Positions 1-7,386 of a stretch of DNA of 10,654 bases are shown piece by piece. The notes under the pieces were generated by a model. The model was not told the origin of the DNA. It saw nothing but the letters and a program-made list of their open reading frames with translations, and searched no databases. The translations under genes were made by a program, and so were the position numbers. The stretch spans positions 1-10,654 of the forward strand of contig DAOVVQ010000126.1 of NCBI GenBank assembly GCA_030637065.1, written 5' to 3'. Position 1 is the first letter of the stretch. Each line of letters opens with the position of its first letter. This stretch comes from Planctomycetota bacterium. Lineage in GTDB: Bacteria > Planctomycetota > Phycisphaerae > Sedimentisphaerales > Anaerohalosphaeraceae.

Positions 1-1231
1 AATCGGGATAGGCAAACGACATTCTGCCGCCGCCGATTATCGTTATCAGCCCGTTGCTTTTCGCCGCGGCGCCGACATTTCCCATGAGATGTCTCAGCCA
101 ACTGTAACCGGTGCCGACTAACGCCAACTCGCCGAATTCCTTCTGCACATCGCCAGCGATATCTATCAATCTTTTGACGCCTCTGAGAGGGTGCTCGGGC
201 TCATTGTATGCGCCTACGATCGCCTGGTTGAAAGGCCGACCGACGTGCGGATTGTAATATGGATTGGCGATAGTAAAGTTTATCAGCCTTACGCCGCGCT
301 GCATCAGGAGGCTGACGAGTTTTTTCGGCTCCGTCAGGTCCGGTTTGGTGTGATCCTTCTCGTCGACGCCCCAGCCGTATGGGTAGGGGATCGCGTCATA
401 AAAACCGAGCCTTGTTACGACCTGCTTGTCTTTGCCGAGTTTTTTGTGGATCTTTTCGATGACTTCGAGCACAAAACGTGTACGGTTCTCGAATGAGCCG
501 CCGTATTTTCCCTGCCTGTTCCTGCTCGCCAAAAGCTCGTTGATGAGGTAGCCGTGGCAGCTTTTGATGTCCACTGCGTCAAATCCCGCGTCGAAGGCGA
601 GCCGGGCGGCGTTTACATAAGAATTTTGCAGTTCATCGAGTTGCTCGTCTGTGATCAGTGTATGATCGGCGGCGATCCTGCTTGCGCGATCTAAGCTTGG
701 CACCGCCTCCGGGATAAGGGGGTCTCGATATGGGTCTCTTTGGGGTATTATCGGTTTCGAGATGCCTTTGGGCTTGCTGTATCTTCCCGAGTGCGTAAGC
801 TGGGCGACGATGACGGGTTTGTGTCCGGGGCCCATGCTTTGCTTCGCCGCGAGCCTCATGTCTGTTACCATCGAGGCGAAAGCGTCCCTGCTTCCTTCGT
901 GAAGCCAAAGCTGCCTTGGATTAGCCCTCGCCTCGGGAACGACCGCGATCGCCTCGGCCCATATTAGCCCCGCTCCGCCCCTGACAAAACGGTCGTATCT
1001 GCGACGCGTCAGATCGCCGGGTCTGCCCCGGCTGTCGCCGTCACAGCCTTCCATCGGATGAACCGCAAGCGAATTGGGTATGACAAGACCGCCTGCCTCG
1101 ACTGGCTGAGCAAGGATCGATACATCTTCGATGGCGTCGATCTGTGCGTTAAGGCTCGCGGAGAGTTCTTTGAAATCCTCTACGGAGCCGAGGTTGAATT
1201 TCCATTTGCTCTGACTGATATTTTCGCTCAT
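1..1231 (-). CDS. Old Yellow Enzyme family NADH:flavin oxidoreductase, 3' end cut by window edge
   Basis: The frame is open from the ATG at 1231 to the left edge (410 codons, no stop), so the C-terminus is missing. The family uses FMN in a TIM barrel to reduce activated C=C bonds with NAD(P)H; this is family knowledge. Visible marks are HPMEGCDG (58-65) followed by an RGRPGDLT stretch, QLTHSGRYSKP (144-154), CHGYLINELL (225-234) with the candidate active-site/FMN His226, YGGSFENRTRF (243-253), and the phosphate-loop-like GGGRMSFAYPD at the visible end (400-410). The first 40 residues precede the usual OYE start and are specific to this protein or subfamily. Whether a C-terminal Fe-S or second flavin domain follows, as in 2,4-dienoyl-CoA reductases, cannot be seen. 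It is the third gene of a redox operon, 46 bases after the FAD protein. The ribosome site is weak (GAGAAAG), suggesting dependence on upstream translation. There is no signal peptide, so it is cytoplasmic. The family call is firm; the substrate is unknown. Confidence 0.9.
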   Translation of the reverse strand, partial: MSENISQSKWKFNLGSVEDFKELSASLNAQIDAIEDVSILAQPVEAGGLVIPNSLAVHPMEGCDGDSRGRPGDLTRRRYDRFVRGGAGLIWAEAIAVVPEARANPRQLWLHEGSRDAFASMVTDMRLAAKQSMGPGHKPVIVAQLTHSGRYSKPKGISKPIIPQRDPYRDPLIPEAVPSLDRASRIAADHTLITDEQLDELQNSYVNAARLAFDAGFDAVDIKSCHGYLINELLASRNRQGKYGGSFENRTRFVLEVIEKIHKKLGKDKQVVTRLGFYDAIPYPYGWGVDEKDHTKPDLTEPKKLVSLLMQRGVRLINFTIANPYYNPHVGRPFNQAIVGAYNEPEHPLRGVKRLIDIAGDVQKEFGELALVGTGYSWLRHLMGNVGAAAKSNGLITIIGGGRMSFAYPD

Positions 1232-1277
1232 GCGTTACACTTTCTCGATATATTTTCGGTCCCGGCCGGCAGGGGGT

Positions 1278-3317
1278 TTATTGGTATATTTTTCCTCTTC
1301 TATGGTCGGCCCATGCGGACTCGAATGGTTTTTTGTCGGCTGGGGCGGGTCTTGGTTTGACGGTTTGGCTGGTGAATGAGGCTTTGGCGGTTTCGTCCTT
1401 TTTTGTGCTGAGGATGACGTCTCTTAATTCTTCGTTTTCCGGTTTGAATCTTAGCGGCTGTTTTGTGTCGGGATCGGTTATGTCAGGGTGGATTTCTATG
1501 CCATCGCCGGCGCAGACCAGGTGAGAGCCTCTCGATCCGGCGCCCGATCTCAGTGCGTCGCGTATCGCCGTGATATATGCGACGCTTGCCAAGGCCAGGT
1601 GTTCGGCCTGGATGGCGGCAATTATGCCGGCGGCGTCTTCTATCTTAAGACCCGCATCACAGATGTCATTGTAGAGTGCTTGTGCCTCGGAAAGGGCGTT
1701 TTCGATTGTTTCCGCTTTTCGCAAGTGCCCGGCGTGGGTTGTCATTGTCTGCTGTATTTGGGAGATCGCCTCAGCGGGTTTTAGCTTCGAGTCGCCCGAT
1801 CTCAAGGCGTCGAGCCTGTCGATCAACGACTGGATCTGCGAGCGGACCTCTGGGCGATCGCAATGGTCCCGGCTTGTCTGGCAGGTGCCGCTGTTGGCGA
1901 TGAACATCGCTGCCCTCTGGGCGCCGACCTGTCCTGCGTTCAGGGCCGAGCCGCCGGGCCTCTTAACGCCGTGCGTGCCAGCCATCTCGCCGATGACGAA
2001 CGTCCGGGTGATATTCGACTGCCACCATTTGTCGACGGCAAAACCTCCGTTGTTGTGCTGGGCGCAGACGGCGATCTCCAGCGGCTGGGAGTGCAGGTCG
2101 ATATTGTGCTGTTTGTAGACCTCGATGGCAGGGGGGTTCATCAGTTCGAGCCGCTCGATGGGCAGTCTCTGCGTGGCCCCGGCGGCTTGCAGATAAACCC
2201 GGGCCTCATCGCCCAGATCGTCCAGGCTAAAGGGGGCCATGGTCTCGTTGCCGAGGGGGTTTTGCAGAAAGTCCATGAAGACGCGGCGGCCTTTTTGCGT
2301 CTCGTTGGAGACGGCGATGTCGATCAGCGAGGACTGGAAATTCTCGATTCGCTGCGGGTCGAGGGGCCACTGGTAACCCTTGAGAAAGATATTCGTCGCC
2401 ATACTGCTCATCGTCGGGAAGAAATCCGTCAGGAACTCACGCGGATTGCCGCCGCCTGCGTCAGTGCTGTAAATTCGCGGGACAACCTGCATATACGTCC
2501 CGGAGACATTCCAGCGAAACTGCGTGCTTGCCAGGCCGAACTGCGATTCGGTGAGGTTCTCCGCGGCCAGTCCGGCCTTGAAGGCGATGCCGTGTATCCC
2601 GGTCTGGCCGAGCGGATATACGCTGGTCTTGTACAGTGCGCCCGGGCCGCCGGCGGCCAATACGAGGTTGTCGCAGTAGAATATATTTATGGCGTAGTTT
2701 TCGCGGTCCAGGTTTTTTCTGTGCAAAGTTATAACGCCGACGATCCTCTTGTCGTCGCCTGAGCCGGTCGTCAAAAGTTCGGCGATCTCGCGCCGGTTGA
2801 AGATGGGGATCGAATATCCCCGGACGATCTTTTCGAGACATTCGGCCATGAACCTGCTCGTACGCGGCCCCGCTGAGGTCGCCCTTTCATACGGGTCGTG
2901 GTCGGTCTTATAGCCGATATAGGTCCCGATCGAATAGGTCGGGCCCGGGACGCCGGCCTCGACGAGGTTGTAAACTGCACTGAGCGAACCGACCGCCTCA
3001 GCCATTGCCAGGTCGCCGTGGCAGCACCCGGCTGCGGTGAGGCTCCGGGCGAAACTTTCGGCGCTGTCGGCAATGTCGGGACTGGTCCCGATCTTGTAAT
3101 AGGTCTGCTTATCCGAGCCGCTCATCCTCGACGCCCCGAGAGAGACGCCCGCGGTGACGACCGCGATCTTGTCCTGCGGGCTATCGACGCCGTTTTGCTC
3201 TAAATACTCGTAGAGTTTTTTGGCACAGTTCATACCCGCGGCGCCGGCGCCGACGATCACGGTGCCGTATCGATGCATCGTGATGTTCTGATGGGCTATT
3301 GTGATGGTGTCGGGCAT
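1278..3317 (-). CDS. FrdA/fumarate-reductase-like FAD-binding protein, soluble type
   Basis: A 679-residue flavoprotein of the succinate dehydrogenase/fumarate reductase superfamily. The Rossmann motif GAGAAG lies at 23-28 (strand VIVGAGAAG), followed by a SDKQTYYK stretch (68-75). The capping region includes TSAGPRTSRF (147-156). A second FAD segment, LVLAAGGPGALY, is at 218-229. C-terminal active-site blocks are AQHNNGG (419-425) and THGVKRPGGSALNAG (448-462). His421 and Arg453 align by eye with the substrate-binding His and proton-donating Arg of soluble fumarate reductases. The HTVAAQGG-type site that binds FAD covalently in SdhA/FrdA is replaced by ASRMSGSDK (62-70), so FAD should be non-covalent. 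There is no Tat or Sec signal and no haem or FMN domain, so this is neither a periplasmic Fcc3-type nor a membrane FrdA-type enzyme. The start is chosen from a GAGG 7 bases upstream; Met14 has no such site. It sits 9 bases after the SDR gene and upstream of the OYE gene. The reaction is probably a C-C dehydrogenation or alkene reduction; the substrate is unknown. Confidence 0.88.
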   Translation of the reverse strand: MPDTITIAHQNITMHRYGTVIVGAGAAGMNCAKKLYEYLEQNGVDSPQDKIAVVTAGVSLGASRMSGSDKQTYYKIGTSPDIADSAESFARSLTAAGCCHGDLAMAEAVGSLSAVYNLVEAGVPGPTYSIGTYIGYKTDHDPYERATSAGPRTSRFMAECLEKIVRGYSIPIFNRREIAELLTTGSGDDKRIVGVITLHRKNLDRENYAINIFYCDNLVLAAGGPGALYKTSVYPLGQTGIHGIAFKAGLAAENLTESQFGLASTQFRWNVSGTYMQVVPRIYSTDAGGGNPREFLTDFFPTMSSMATNIFLKGYQWPLDPQRIENFQSSLIDIAVSNETQKGRRVFMDFLQNPLGNETMAPFSLDDLGDEARVYLQAAGATQRLPIERLELMNPPAIEVYKQHNIDLHSQPLEIAVCAQHNNGGFAVDKWWQSNITRTFVIGEMAGTHGVKRPGGSALNAGQVGAQRAAMFIANSGTCQTSRDHCDRPEVRSQIQSLIDRLDALRSGDSKLKPAEAISQIQQTMTTHAGHLRKAETIENALSEAQALYNDICDAGLKIEDAAGIIAAIQAEHLALASVAYITAIRDALRSGAGSRGSHLVCAGDGIEIHPDITDPDTKQPLRFKPENEELRDVILSTKKDETAKASFTSQTVKPRPAPADKKPFESAWADHRRGKIYQ

Positions 3318-3324
3318 TTTGGGA

Positions 3325-3328
3325 CCTC
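3325..3328 (-). promoter_or_regulatory. Ribosome binding site of the FAD protein, merged with the SDR stop codon
   Basis: On the minus strand GAGG lies 7 bases before the ATG at 3317, and its GA belongs to the TGA stop of the preceding dehydrogenase (3329-3327). Termination of one gene thus occurs on the initiation site of the next, which favours coupled translation. It also supports choosing the first ATG over the one at codon 14. Confidence 0.65.
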
Positions 3329-4103
3329 AAAGCCTGCGAAGATGAAAACCGCCGTCGACGTCAATGATCTGTCCGGTCGAAAAATCGAGCCTGCCTTCCG
3401 CAATAGCGAGGGTGGCCTGGGCAACGTCTTCGCCCCGGCCCCACCTCTTTATCGGGGTTAGTCCGTCGGCTATCAGCTTGTCGTATTTTTCCTTCACCGC
3501 AGCGGTCATATCCGTTTCTATAATGCCGGGCCTGATCTCGAAGACGCCGATCCCGAACTCGGCCAGCCGGTCGGCATAAAGCCGCGTCATCATCGTCATG
3601 GCCGCCTTGCTCACGCAGTACTCGCCCCGGCCCGGGCTGGAGGTATAGCCCGATATCGAGCCGATATTGACGATGCGGAATTTCCTGTCGCAGGCGGTCT
3701 TTACCTGCTCGATCATCCAGTTAGCGACCAGTTGCGTGAGAAAGTAGGGGCCCTTGAGATTGATGCCCATTACGCGGTCGAAGCTCTCCTCGGTGGCTTC
3801 GAGCAGGTCGGCCCGATTCGTCGGAGCAACGCCGGCATTGTTGACCAGCATGTCGCATCTTGCGAAACTGTCTTTTGCGAAATCCACAAGCCTGCGGCGG
3901 TCGCCGGCTACGCTGATATCGGCGCGAAATATCCGGCATGCCCCGCCAAGGTCCTCGATCTGCCGCTGGGTGCCCTTGGCGCTCGCCTCATCGGAGCGGT
4001 AATTAACGACCACATCCCAGCCGCCGGCGCCGAGAGATATCGCGATCGCCCGGCCTATCCCTCTGGAGGCCCCGGTAATTATCGCCGCTGGTCTGTCTGT
4101 CAT
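3327..4103 (-). CDS. Short-chain dehydrogenase/reductase (classical SDR, FabG-like)
   Basis: 258 residues, the normal length for a classical SDR. The cofactor motif TGASRGIG is at 10-17, NNAG at 88-91, the structural Asn of the catalytic tetrad is Asn115 (GINLKG), and the catalytic set is Ser149, Tyr162 and Lys166 (YCVSK), with the usual 13-residue Ser-Tyr spacing. RPGIIETDM (191-199) and the C-terminal DVDGG are also typical. NYRS after the second strand (34-37) has a basic residue that often indicates NADP(H) preference; this is inference. The enzyme should interconvert a secondary alcohol and a ketone. 'FabG-like' is a similarity label only: there is no acyl carrier protein or fatty-acid gene nearby, and the partners are an FrdA-like flavoprotein and an OYE, so a role in a catabolic redox pathway is more likely. 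It is first in its operon, with GAGGG 7 bases upstream of the ATG and a consensus promoter about 50 bases upstream. No defects are seen. Confidence 0.93.
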   Translation of the reverse strand: MTDRPAAIITGASRGIGRAIAISLGAGGWDVVVNYRSDEASAKGTQRQIEDLGGACRIFRADISVAGDRRRLVDFAKDSFARCDMLVNNAGVAPTNRADLLEATEESFDRVMGINLKGPYFLTQLVANWMIEQVKTACDRKFRIVNIGSISGYTSSPGRGEYCVSKAAMTMMTRLYADRLAEFGIGVFEIRPGIIETDMTAAVKEKYDKLIADGLTPIKRWGRGEDVAQATLAIAEGRLDFSTGQIIDVDGGFHLRRL

Positions 4104-4110
4104 AGCTCAT

Positions 4111-4115
4111 CCCTC
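4111..4115 (-). promoter_or_regulatory. Ribosome binding site of the SDR gene
   Basis: GAGGG on the minus strand is followed by a 7-base spacer and the ATG at 4103. Another ATG 7 bases upstream is out of frame, so this site fixes the start of the dehydrogenase. Confidence 0.7.
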
Positions 4116-4151
4116 AAGCAAAAAAAGATACACTATTTCGATCGAGTGCCG

Positions 4152-4180
4152 ATTATACGGCCCGGAGGCTCTAATGTCAA
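4152..4180 (-). promoter_or_regulatory. Perfect consensus sigma-70-type promoter of the redox operon
   Basis: On the minus strand the -35 box TTGACA (4180-4175) and the -10 box TATAAT (4157-4152) both match the consensus at all six positions and are separated by exactly 17 bases. Transcription would start near 4145, giving a leader of about 40 bases to the dehydrogenase ATG, with the Shine-Dalgarno site inside it. The position in the only sizeable gap between two gene blocks, and the orientation towards the SDR/FAD/OYE genes, both fit. It shows that the redox genes form a separate transcription unit from the sulfatase block. There is no extended -10 TG. Confidence 0.85.
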
Positions 4181-4245
4181 CGATCCGCACCGGGCCCCGT
4201 TCCCGCTCGTTTATCCGGTCGATCCGGCGTGAAAACATCCGCCTT
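4181..4245 (-). other. Upstream part of intergenic region, with no clear terminator
   Basis: This 65-base stretch lies between the stop of the HzsA-like gene and the -35 box. It is GC-rich, with short self-complementary bits (for example CCGG..CCGG and GGGCCC) but no stable stem followed by a T run. I therefore cannot call an intrinsic terminator for the upstream block. Two copies of CCGGAT (minus strand, 4218-4213 and 4227-4222) repeat with a 9-base period, and a related CGGAT (4187-4183) lies just upstream of the -35 box. They could be an operator or may be chance. Confidence 0.3.
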
Positions 4246-7200
4246 CTATGGTTTTGTAAGTAAAGCCTCGATATTTTTTTGTTCTATTCTCTCCATCTGT
4301 TTTCGCTTTTCGAGAAAATGGTCATAGCGCTTAGCCGGGTCCCGCGGAGAGAACTTATCCCGCGCAAACCAGTTGTTTGCACCGGCCATCCCCTCGTCGG
4401 CCCATACGTTGGCCTCGGTGTAATCGCCGCAATACGGAACCAGCAGGTCGATCCAGCAGGAGATCTTTTCCAGTTCCTCATGGCTTAGCCTGACGCCCTC
4501 GTGGCCGCGTTCTAAGAGATCGAGCAGCCGGCTGGACGTAGAGCCCTTGTAGTATGGCGGGATCATCGACGGGGCCGACTGGGGGCTGACCCAGTTGACG
4601 ATCTCATTATCCCAGGTGCCCTTGAGATGGGGACGGTCGCCTGCGTTGTTATACGCGTGTGTCAGCATCAGATACGAATCGCTCCATGCTCTGCCCGAGC
4701 TGTACTCGGCATTGAGCGTCCCTAACAAACTAAACGCCCCGTCATGGCCCTCGTTTCGTTCCTGTATCCGGGGCGGGTCAACCTTATTCGCCTTTGCCAC
4801 CAGAGCTATTACGTCGCTTCGATCGTCGTGGCAGGCGATACAGTGCCTGTCCAGGATCGGCTGGATCTCCCTGGGGTAGCTAAATCCCCTGGCTGGGCCG
4901 TAAAATTCTTCTAACGGCTTTGGGCCCGCCCGCATCGCCATGGTTGGCTTGCCGGTGGTCTTGGGCGTCTCATTCTTATCTTCGTGGCATCCGATGCACG
5001 AGAAATATTCGCCCGGCTGAAGCGTCGACCAGCTTCGCATCGTCTGAACGCTTCGCCCCTTTGCATCCAGGGCCTGAAAATATACCGGCGTCCGGGCAGG
5101 GACCTCGAAGCAGGCCGACCCGTCGGCATAGACCCTCGCGTCGCCAAGAACGACCTTGACATCCCAGCTCCCGTTAGCGATGGCGATCGGCGTACTGACA
5201 AGCGCACCGGCGAAAGAACCTCGATTGCTATTGGCCCCGATACCGGCGGCACGATATTTTAGTGCGATGACGCGGAGCTTTTTTATCGTGCCACGACGAA
5301 CGCCCGTCAGACCCTGGCCGGCATAGATATCCTTTAGATAGAAGACGCCGCTGTCTTTGGTGTAATCGACGGTATTGGCCCGGACGGGTATATTCCTGGC
5401 TGCCAGTGGGACGGGCTGATTGCACGAAATGTCCGGGTCAGCGGCCAAAAGCTCCCGCCTGCCATCGATATCCATCAGGTAGATCTTAAACAGCAAAAAC
5501 GGACGCTCCAATTTGATCGTGCCGTCCTTTGCCGACATGGCGTAAGTGTCCCTGCTGAAAAGCTCTTTTTTTTCGTACCAGCTTCGCGACCAGCCAAGCG
5601 GCTCGTATGCCACAAGGAACTGCGTTTCGCTAACGGGGTAAGGATACTGAAACTGCTCGCCGAACTGGCCGTAAGCGTCGATCCGCTCGGCCTTCGTCTC
5701 GCGCACTGGCGCAACTAATTGCACGCCGCTGTTCTCCTGCCTGCCTTTTTTCGGGTCGATAACGATCAGCTTTCCCGCCTGTCGGGCGTGATGGCCGCCG
5801 GCGATCGCCAGGACCTTCTCGGTACCCGGTATCCCGCGGGCGTGCATGATCGTCGTCGGAAACCATGAATTATTGCCATAAAATTCCGTCTGCCCGGTGC
5901 CATCGGGGTTCATCTGGAAGAGCGGCTGAACCATCAGGTGCCCGCGGTCATTATACTCCCATCGCGTATAGATCACCCGCCCGTCCGGCATCACAGCCGG
6001 ATAATTCGTATGCACCTGGTCGAAGCCAAGCCGTCGCAGATATTTGCCGTCCCCGTTGCAGGTATAGATATTGCTGACCTCGGTCCAAAAGCAATCCACC
6101 GTCTGGACACACCGCGTCGAGCTGAAAACGATATTGCCGTCGGGCAGATAGGCCCCCTCGTAATCGGCAAAACCCAATCCGAAAGTGAGCTGCCGAACCC
6201 CGCTGGCGGCGGCATCCATTTCGTACAGATGAAAATCGTCCTGCCTGTCGGACTTCTTCCATGAAAAGAGGATTTTTTCGGCGTCCATCGAGACATCCGG
6301 GTCGCGAATAATACCGTCAGCGTCATCCAGCAGCGTGCGAGTCTTACCGTAGATACCGTTCATCTCAAGCCGGCACAAACTGGCGCCGGGACTGAAATTC
6401 CGCTCCCGCTGAGCGTCGGACTGGGCCTCGGTATAGGCGTAATGCGAGCCGCCGAGATTATGATGTTTCGTGAAGATTATCGTCGGGTACTTATCGAGCA
6501 AAGGCTGCAATCGCCGGCTGCGGCGCATTTCGCAGGCTTCGACATAAAGATCGAGCCAGCCGGTACTGTCCGGGCTTGTTTTCAACCGGATAAGTTTGTT
6601 AAGCCGCTCCCTGAACACTTTTCCTTCTTCGCCTAATTCCTCTAATACCCGCTTGATCATCTTGCGTTCAAGCCCACTGCCGCCGAACCACCCACGGATA
6701 TCCTCGCTGGCATCCTGACCGATCCAGTCCCACTGCACGGGAAAATCCCTCTCGAACTGCTCCCAAAGCCGGTAAACGATATCCGTCCGAAACGAAAAAC
6801 GAATATCGCCGGGCCCCTTATTATTATAATGAGCGATAACCAGTTCGTTTCTCCCGCGACGGAGACTGAGCCGGGCCGTGACCTGATATCGCCTCCTGAA
6901 ACCGATCTGCTCCTTCGCGAAAACCTCCGCACCGTTAATCCAGACCTTGACCCCGTTATTGGCGTTTATATACACAGGCAGATCCAGATCGCCCCTGGCG
7001 TCAATGGTTCGCGACAAATACGTAACACCCCGCCCGTTTTCATTAAGAAAGACAGTTTTTTCGTCAGCAATATCCCGCCGCAGTCTCCAGGTGCTCCTGT
7101 CGGCATCCTTAGGAAAGGCAATGTCCGAAAAGTGTTTTACCTGAACTGTTTTCGCCGAACGCCACGGGCCAGCCTTGATGCTTCCAAGGTTTTCAGCCTC

Positions 7201-7386
7201 CGTCTCCAGAAGAGGGCGGCATTGCTCGCGACAGGCTAACATCGTCTCCTGCCACGTATCCATTTTGACATAAACCCCATCCAAACCGCTCTCAAGGGCA
7301 TCGTTGCTCCATCCACTCGCCGGGCACAAGCCAGCAAAGGCAAGCATGACAAACGCAAAATACACTGTAAATTTATCCGTTTTCAT
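4246..7386 (-). CDS. Exported HzsA-related dihaem protein with N-terminal beta-sandwich domain and TolB-like repeats
   Basis: 1046 residues. A Sec-type signal peptide spans about 1-25 (hydrophobic core FTVYFAFVMLAFAGL, then CPASG). Residues 60-200 form a beta-rich module ending in VKVWINGAEVF and a GRNELVIAHYNNKG segment, typical of sugar-binding-like sandwiches. From about 300 (IIFTKHH) the sequence follows the hydrazine-synthase-alpha-like family: TolB/WD40-like strands with repeated YxxGxxLPDGNIVFSS and NYPAVMPDGRVIY blocks (about 355-480). Two c-type haem sites follow, CIGCH (797-801) and CIACH (849-853), the latter in a planctomycete-type cytochrome segment (IQPILDRHCIACH). The C-terminus (975-990) is CWIDLLVPYCGDYTE. 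Exported c-type haem implies action outside the cytoplasm. Its start overlaps the sulfatase stop by 4 bases (ATGA), and it has no Shine-Dalgarno site, so it is probably made by translational coupling. True hydrazine synthase activity is unlikely: the anammox partner subunits are absent and the context is carbohydrate-related. The family's actual function is, to my knowledge, unknown. Confidence 0.87.
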   Translation of the reverse strand: MKTDKFTVYFAFVMLAFAGLCPASGWSNDALESGLDGVYVKMDTWQETMLACREQCRPLLETEAENLGSIKAGPWRSAKTVQVKHFSDIAFPKDADRSTWRLRRDIADEKTVFLNENGRGVTYLSRTIDARGDLDLPVYINANNGVKVWINGAEVFAKEQIGFRRRYQVTARLSLRRGRNELVIAHYNNKGPGDIRFSFRTDIVYRLWEQFERDFPVQWDWIGQDASEDIRGWFGGSGLERKMIKRVLEELGEEGKVFRERLNKLIRLKTSPDSTGWLDLYVEACEMRRSRRLQPLLDKYPTIIFTKHHNLGGSHYAYTEAQSDAQRERNFSPGASLCRLEMNGIYGKTRTLLDDADGIIRDPDVSMDAEKILFSWKKSDRQDDFHLYEMDAAASGVRQLTFGLGFADYEGAYLPDGNIVFSSTRCVQTVDCFWTEVSNIYTCNGDGKYLRRLGFDQVHTNYPAVMPDGRVIYTRWEYNDRGHLMVQPLFQMNPDGTGQTEFYGNNSWFPTTIMHARGIPGTEKVLAIAGGHHARQAGKLIVIDPKKGRQENSGVQLVAPVRETKAERIDAYGQFGEQFQYPYPVSETQFLVAYEPLGWSRSWYEKKELFSRDTYAMSAKDGTIKLERPFLLFKIYLMDIDGRRELLAADPDISCNQPVPLAARNIPVRANTVDYTKDSGVFYLKDIYAGQGLTGVRRGTIKKLRVIALKYRAAGIGANSNRGSFAGALVSTPIAIANGSWDVKVVLGDARVYADGSACFEVPARTPVYFQALDAKGRSVQTMRSWSTLQPGEYFSCIGCHEDKNETPKTTGKPTMAMRAGPKPLEEFYGPARGFSYPREIQPILDRHCIACHDDRSDVIALVAKANKVDPPRIQERNEGHDGAFSLLGTLNAEYSSGRAWSDSYLMLTHAYNNAGDRPHLKGTWDNEIVNWVSPQSAPSMIPPYYKGSTSSRLLDLLERGHEGVRLSHEELEKISCWIDLLVPYCGDYTEANVWADEGMAGANNWFARDKFSPRDPAKRYDHFLEKRKQMERIEQKNIEALLTKP

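Noticed and set aside
191..908. Short open frames on both strands near the left edge (191-496 plus, 633-908 minus, 740-967 plus)
   Set aside because: They are overlapping frames of the OYE-family gene, which reads without a stop from 1231 to the left edge and carries the family motifs.
1261..1274. CCCTGCCGGCCGGG palindrome between the FAD and OYE genes as a terminator or operator
   Set aside because: There is no room for a hairpin loop and no T run follows. The GC-rich palindrome is short enough to be chance.
1863..2762. A 299-codon open frame on the plus strand
   Set aside because: It lies entirely antisense to the FAD protein, whose motifs are unambiguous. Its translation shows no recognisable domain; GC-rich codon bias explains the open frame.
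3327..4103. Fatty-acid synthesis 3-oxoacyl-ACP reductase (fabG) assignment
   Set aside because: The motifs fit any classical SDR, and no fab genes or acyl carrier protein are present; operon partners point to another redox pathway.
4120..4148. Possible terminator or attenuator: CACT...AGTG stem followed by seven Ts in the leader of the SDR gene
   Set aside because: The stem is only four base pairs, and its 5' arm overlaps the expected transcription start near 4145, so most of the hairpin would not be transcribed from that promoter.
3732..4232. A 166-codon plus-strand frame covering the SDR gene start and the intergenic region
   Set aside because: It is antisense to the catalytic SDR sequence and to the consensus promoter, and has no domain-like content.
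4246..7386. Anammox hydrazine synthesis suggested by the HzsA resemblance
   Set aside because: There are no beta/gamma synthase subunits, no hydrazine dehydrogenase and no nitrogen genes nearby. HzsA-related proteins are widespread in non-anammox planctomycetes, and the local context is sulfatase and glycosidase.
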